From contig JABRVW010000190.1 in NCBI GenBank assembly GCA_039961715.1, positions 1 through 10,252 on the forward strand: DNA of 10,252 nt. The letters are read 5' to 3'. Shown piece by piece: positions 7,631 through 10,252 of the stretch (positions are counted from its first letter, which is position 1; each line of letters begins with the position of its first letter). The notes under the pieces are model-generated. The model did not search any database, was not told the DNA's origin, and saw only the letters and a list, made by a program, of their open reading frames with translations. The stretch comes from JACQPU01 sp039961715. GTDB taxonomy: Bacteria > Bacteroidota > Ignavibacteria > UBA10030. A program made the translations under genes and the position numbers.

Positions 7631-7651
7631 TCGTGCAATCTCGTTGCACGA
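7631..7651 (-). other. Hairpin between the rplI stop and the terminator
   Basis: A perfect eight-base inverted repeat (TCGTGCAA / TTGCACGA) with a five-base loop lies between the rplI stop and the intrinsic terminator. No T-run follows it, so it is not itself a canonical terminator. It could stabilise the 3' end of the mRNA or be an RNA-processing site; this role is inferred from position only. Confidence 0.6.
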
Positions 7652-7676
7652 CCGAATGAATCGTGTGCATTGCAGT

Positions 7677-8120
7677 TTACTCGCGTACAACCCAGACCTT
7701 CACCGTGCCCGTGACTCCGCCTGCCAGGTGTACGGGAACATCGTAGATGCCCAGCGCCTTGATCGGCTCTTCAAGCTCGATGGATTTCTTGTCAAGGTTC
7801 ACGCCCTTCTGTTGTACTTCATCGGCGATCATCTGGGAGGTCACCGACCCGAAGAGCTTCTCATCTTCACCAACCTTCATCTGAATGGTGATCGAGAGTT
7901 TCGCCAGTTCCTGAACTGTCTTTTCGGCTTCTGCGCGCTCCTTTTCCGCCTTGCGCTGTGCCTGCTTCTTTTCTTCCTCGAGGGTCTTCAGGTTCCCCTC
8001 GGTGGCGGCGTAGGCAATGTCGCGCGGGATCAGAAAATTCCTCGCGTAACCGTCCTTCACATCGACAACGTCGCCGATCTTGCCGAGTTGGCTGTAATCC
8101 TTGCGTAAGATGACTTTCAT
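7677..8120 (-). CDS. rplI: Ribosomal protein bL9
   Basis: A 147-residue protein of the large ribosomal subunit that binds 23S rRNA near the base of the L1 stalk and helps reading-frame maintenance. The N-terminal domain shows the family pattern MKVILRKDYSQLGKIGDVVDV and GYARNFLIPRDIAYAAT at 24-40; the usual glycine after the IP[KR] motif is D34 here. Residues about 42-75 form the long charged helix (EEEKKQAQRKAEKERAEAEK), and the C-terminal domain includes KLFGSVTSQMIADEV at 88-102. A longer reading frame extends upstream to 8516, but that part lies in another frame of rpsR. The start at 8120 has GGAGGAG five bases before it and gives the exact family N-terminus. It follows rpsR by 14 bases and ends the operon. 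Confidence 0.98.
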   Translation of the reverse strand: MKVILRKDYSQLGKIGDVVDVKDGYARNFLIPRDIAYAATEGNLKTLEEEKKQAQRKAEKERAEAEKTVQELAKLSITIQMKVGEDEKLFGSVTSQMIADEVQQKGVNLDKKSIELEEPIKALGIYDVPVHLAGGVTGTVKVWVVRE

Positions 8121-8125
8121 GTCCG

Positions 8126-8132
8126 CTCCTCC
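8126..8132 (-). promoter_or_regulatory. Strong Shine-Dalgarno site of rplI
   Basis: GGAGGAG on the minus strand, five bases before ATG 8120. It settles the rplI start against the much longer open frame running back to 8516, and shows that this genome uses classical anti-SD pairing at highly expressed genes. Confidence 0.85.
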
Positions 8133-8134
8133 GG

Positions 8135-8416
8135 TTATTTCACTGCATCGGAAACGAACGGCAGAAGCGCTAGGTGCCTGGCCCGCTTGATGGCTTGGAC
8201 GAGCATCCGCTGATGCCGGGAGCACGTGCCGGTGATGCGTTTCGGAATAATCCGGCCCTGCTCGGAAATGAATCGCTGGAGACGCTTCTCGTTCTTGTAG
8301 TCGATGTAGAGATCGTTGTTTTCGCAGAAGCGGCAGACACGCTTCTTGCGGGCCTGCTGCATCCGTGACGCGCGGGCGCTGCGCGGTCCCCGCCGTGGTG
8401 TTGATGGTCTTCGCAT
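8135..8416 (-). CDS. rpsR: Ribosomal protein bS18, zinc-type (C+)
   Basis: A small-subunit protein that forms a dimer with S6 on the platform of the 30S subunit. It has 93 residues. A basic disordered N-terminus (1-25, Arg/Pro/Ser-rich) is followed by the conserved core: VCRFCENNDLYIDYKN (27-42), FISEQGRIIPKRITGTCSRH (49-68) and IKRARHLALLPF (76-87). C28, C31, C65 and H68 make a complete CxxC...CxxH set, the metal-binding (C+) form known in some bacteria; many others have lost these residues. The N-terminus is longer than in compact S18 proteins. ATG 8416 has CGGAGAA upstream at a suitable distance. The gene lies 41 bases after rpsF, with no ssb between them, and 14 bases before rplI. Confidence 0.97.
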   Translation of the reverse strand: MRRPSTPRRGPRSARASRMQQARKKRVCRFCENNDLYIDYKNEKRLQRFISEQGRIIPKRITGTCSRHQRMLVQAIKRARHLALLPFVSDAVK

Positions 8417-8457
8417 GAAATTGTTCTCCGTTCAAAAGTGGGTGAGGGGACGATGCG

Positions 8458-8910
8458 TCATGTTGCGTCGTCGTCGCTCTCCTCGTCATCATCCTGGGCA
8501 CCGGGAGGCGTCGCATTCCTCTCGGGCTTGACCTCGACCGGCGGGGGCGGTCCCTGCTCCGGAGGTGCCGCTGAACGCCTTTCCTGCTCCTGCCGGGCCT
8601 TGAGCATCTTCTCGCTCAGCTGTACGGTCAGGAAGCGCATGATGTTCTCATCGAGATGATAGTACCGCTCAAGCTTGGCCACGATCTCCGCCGGGGCCGA
8701 GAATTCACACACCGCATAGTAGCCGTTGTTCTTCTTCTGGATCGGATATGCAAGCCGTTTGCGGCCCCATTTGTCGAGCGTACGAATCTCGGCCTCGTTT
8801 TTTGTGACAAACTCCCGGAATCGTTCGATCACCTGATCGATCTGGGCGTCGTCAAGCGTTGCGTTGACGATGAAGGTGGTCTCGTAGACCCTTTTGCGTT
8901 GTTGTTCCAT
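8458..8910 (-). CDS. rpsF: Ribosomal protein bS6 with acidic C-terminal tail
   Basis: A small-subunit protein that pairs with S18 on the 30S platform. Residues 8-104 are the ferredoxin-like S6 fold: YETTFIVNATLDDAQIDQVIERF (first strand and helix), LDKWGRKRLAYPIQKKNNGYYAVCEF (45-70) and LERYYHLDENIMRFLTVQL (80-98). Residues 105-150 are an extension: a charged helix (KARQEQERR), a proline-rich stretch (PPEQGPPPPVEVKP), then a strongly acidic end (DDDEESDDDAT). Many S6 proteins carry variable C-terminal tails, and in E. coli the tail receives added glutamates; this tail is genetically acidic instead. The total of 150 residues is long for S6. ATG 8910 has AGAGG upstream. First gene of the rpsF-rpsR-rplI operon, with a leader hairpin 25 bases before the start. 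Confidence 0.97.
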   Translation of the reverse strand: MEQQRKRVYETTFIVNATLDDAQIDQVIERFREFVTKNEAEIRTLDKWGRKRLAYPIQKKNNGYYAVCEFSAPAEIVAKLERYYHLDENIMRFLTVQLSEKMLKARQEQERRSAAPPEQGPPPPVEVKPERNATPPGAQDDDEESDDDAT

Positions 8911-8934
8911 GGATCCCTCTGGACGTTAGTAATG

Positions 8935-8955
8935 GCCCTTACGCGGGGTAAGAGC
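8935..8955 (-). promoter_or_regulatory. Leader hairpin of rpsF, candidate S6:S18 autoregulatory site
   Basis: On the minus strand GCTCTTAC pairs with GTAAGGGC (eight pairs, one of them G-U) around the loop CCCGC, ending 24 bases before the rpsF ATG. In several bacterial phyla the S6:S18 dimer binds a hairpin in the rpsF leader that carries an exposed CCG resembling its rRNA site, and represses the operon. Position and the CCG-bearing loop fit, but the full consensus was not checked. No convincing promoter boxes were found between this hairpin and hppA; TTGCTT at 8988-8983 with CATACC at 8964-8959 is the best weak pair. Confidence 0.45.
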
Positions 8956-8993
8956 AGGGGTATGGGTGAATTCAAAAGGAAAAAGCAAAGAAC

Positions 8994-9021
8994 AAAAAAC
9001 CATGGCTGTCAGAGCAATGGC
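8994..9021 (-). terminator. Candidate terminator of hppA folded over its stop codon
   Basis: On the minus strand GCCAT and GCT (separated by one base) can pair with AGC and ATGGT around the loop CTGAC, followed by a run of T (8999-8994). The hppA stop codon TGA (9011-9009) lies in the loop. The stem is short and has an internal mismatch, so this is a weak intrinsic terminator at best, though the T-run is clear. Confidence 0.4.
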
Positions 9022-10252
9022 GCTATGACCAGTGAAACGACGGACATCAGTTTGATCAGAATATTCATCGACGGGCCGGAAGTGTCCTTGAAAGGGTCTC
9101 CCACGGTATCGCCCACGACGGTTGCCTTGTGGGCGTCGGAACCCTTACGTTCACCCGGCACCTCGCCTTTTTCAATGGCCTTCTTTGCGTTATCCCACGC
9201 GCCTCCGGCGTTTGCCATCATCAAGGCAAGGAGAACGCCGGTCACTGTCGCTCCGGCAAGCATTCCGCCGAGCGCCGCCGGGCCGATGAGGAAACCGACC
9301 GCCACAGGTGCCACGACTGCAGATACGCCGGGAATCACCATTTCCTTGAGCGCGGCTCGTGTGGAGATATCCACACATCGGGCTGCATCCGGCTTCGCGC
9401 CGGGTCGCCCCTCAAGCAAACCGGGGATCTCGCGAAACTGGCGTCGAATCTCATCAACCATCCTTCCCGCTGCACGGCCGACCGACGTCATGGTCAGCGC
9501 CGCAATGAAGAACGGCAGGATGCCTCCAATGAACATGCCAATGACCACGGAAGGATCGGTGATGATAATCTTCAGGGGCTCCAGTCCCTGTTTAAGCAGG
9601 TTGGCGTCCACCGCCTGCGAGAACGCGGCAAACAATGCCAGAGCGGTCAGCGCGGCGGAGCCAATGGCGAATCCCTTTCCCATGGCCGCTGTCGTATTGC
9701 CCAGGGCATCAAGGCTGTCCGTAATCTTGCGTACATCCGGACCCAGCCCCGACATTTCGGAGATGCCACCGGCGTTGTCCGCGATCGGACCGTAGGCGTC
9801 CACCGACATCGTGATGCCGACCGTTGCCAGCATGCCAACGGCCGCAATGCCGATGCCGTAGAGCCCTGCGACATCGTTGGAGACAAAGATCGCCACGCAA
9901 ATGGTCAGGACAGGCAACGCCGTGGATTCAAGTCCCACGGCAAGTCCCTGAATGATGTTCGTTGCAGCGCCGGTCTTGCTGGCGAGCCCGATGCGCCTGA
10001 TGGGCGGACCCGAGGTGTAGAACTCGGTGATCAAGCCGATGAGCACACCGGCAAGCGTTCCGAAGAAGACGGCCCAGAAGACGCTGTTGCTGACGTCGTA
10101 GGTTCTGATGACCCAGAGACTGCCCGCAAGAAACAGCGCGGCTGCGATGAAGGTGGAATATCGAAGCGCCGCCGCCGGGGAGTAACGCTTGAGAATGCGC
10201 ATGGAGACGATGCCCAGGAAAGAGGAGAGGAGACCGAGGCCGGCGAGGATGA
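9009..10252 (-). CDS. hppA: Membrane-bound ion-pumping pyrophosphatase, C-terminal part (5' end outside window)
   Basis: An integral membrane enzyme that couples pyrophosphate hydrolysis to Na+ and/or H+ pumping. The reading frame is open to the right edge: 16 codons precede the first internal ATG at 10202, giving about 413 residues, well over half of a typical 680-800-residue protein. About nine hydrophobic segments are visible, the first at the window edge and the last ending in NILIKLMSVVSLVIAPLL. Signature regions are SVDAYGPIADNAGGISEM (pyrophosphate/Mg site), DALGNTTAAMGKGFAIGSAA, and GDTVGDPFKDTSGPSMNIL near the C-terminus. The residue after GNTT is Ala, as in K+-dependent enzymes; K+-independent ones have Lys there. 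That subfamily includes Na+-, H+- and dual pumps, and the deciding glutamate in the sixth membrane segment is outside the window. The gene lies upstream of the ribosomal operon and is probably a separate transcript. Confidence 0.96.
   Translation of the reverse strand, partial: ILAGLGLLSSFLGIVSMRILKRYSPAAALRYSTFIAAALFLAGSLWVIRTYDVSNSVFWAVFFGTLAGVLIGLITEFYTSGPPIRRIGLASKTGAATNIIQGLAVGLESTALPVLTICVAIFVSNDVAGLYGIGIAAVGMLATVGITMSVDAYGPIADNAGGISEMSGLGPDVRKITDSLDALGNTTAAMGKGFAIGSAALTALALFAAFSQAVDANLLKQGLEPLKIIITDPSVVIGMFIGGILPFFIAALTMTSVGRAAGRMVDEIRRQFREIPGLLEGRPGAKPDAARCVDISTRAALKEMVIPGVSAVVAPVAVGFLIGPAALGGMLAGATVTGVLLALMMANAGGAWDNAKKAIEKGEVPGERKGSDAHKATVVGDTVGDPFKDTSGPSMNILIKLMSVVSLVIAPLL

Noticed and set aside
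8417..8457. Possible ssb gene between rpsF and rpsR, as in many bacteria.
   Set aside because: Only 41 bases lie between the two genes, holding just the rpsR ribosome binding site; ssb is not here.
8121..8516. Upstream extension of the rplI frame by 132 codons.
   Set aside because: It overlaps rpsR in another frame, while the internal ATG at 8120 has a strong SD and the exact L9 N-terminus.
8656..9795. A 379-codon plus-strand frame running across rpsF, its leader and hppA.
   Set aside because: It crosses two well-supported genes and an intergenic region with regulatory structure; the product is low-complexity Ser/Pro/Ala/Arg-rich with no family resemblance.
1..10252. CRISPR arrays, IS elements, tRNA genes, phage or defence genes.
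   Set aside because: No regularly spaced repeats, terminal inverted repeats, transposase motifs or tRNA-like cloverleafs were seen; the gene content is ordinary housekeeping and metabolism.

Overview
All ten recognisable protein genes lie on the minus strand, so the window reads from right (10252) to left (1). It is moderately GC-rich by eye. The core content is housekeeping and energy metabolism; I found no tRNA, rRNA, mobile element, CRISPR array or phage gene. The organism is probably a bacterium of the Bacteroidota / Ignavibacteria / Chlorobi superphylum or a related candidate phylum. The clues are rpsF-rpsR-rplI without ssb between rpsF and rpsR, a two-subunit 2-oxoacid:ferredoxin oxidoreductase, a K+-dependent-type membrane pyrophosphatase, and a secreted protein whose visible part resembles the N-terminal region of GWxTD-domain proteins. 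Good Shine-Dalgarno sequences before rplI, korA and pepA argue against a typical Bacteroidia. This placement is inference.

Layout in transcription order: (1) 10252-9009, the C-terminal part of hppA, cut by the window edge, with a candidate terminator folded over its stop codon. (2) 8910-7677, the ribosomal operon rpsF-rpsR-rplI. It is preceded by a leader hairpin whose loop contains CCG, a candidate S6:S18 autoregulatory site, and followed by a strong intrinsic terminator and a second hairpin. (3) 7459-4572, korA-korB, with a sigma70-like promoter upstream, a 4-base ATGA overlap between the genes and a clear intrinsic terminator at 4493-4527. (4) 4478-1, a tightly packed run of nrnA-like DHH phosphoesterase, pepA leucyl aminopeptidase, a GlcD/YdiJ-like FAD oxidase and a secreted protein cut by the left edge. 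These four overlap or nearly abut, so they are probably co-transcribed.

How the genes fit together: KorAB links 2-oxoacid (probably 2-oxoglutarate) and CoA chemistry to ferredoxin. HppA recovers energy from pyrophosphate as an ion gradient. NrnA and PepA recycle nano-RNA/pAp and peptides. The FAD oxidase probably oxidises a D-2-hydroxyacid. Together they suggest an energy-frugal, possibly anaerobic or facultative heterotroph. The most interesting signals are regulatory (rpsF leader hairpin; nrnA starting at TTG just after a terminator with no visible Shine-Dalgarno) and the FAD oxidase that resembles only the first half of its fused relatives. I do not see convincing evidence of a new multi-gene system.
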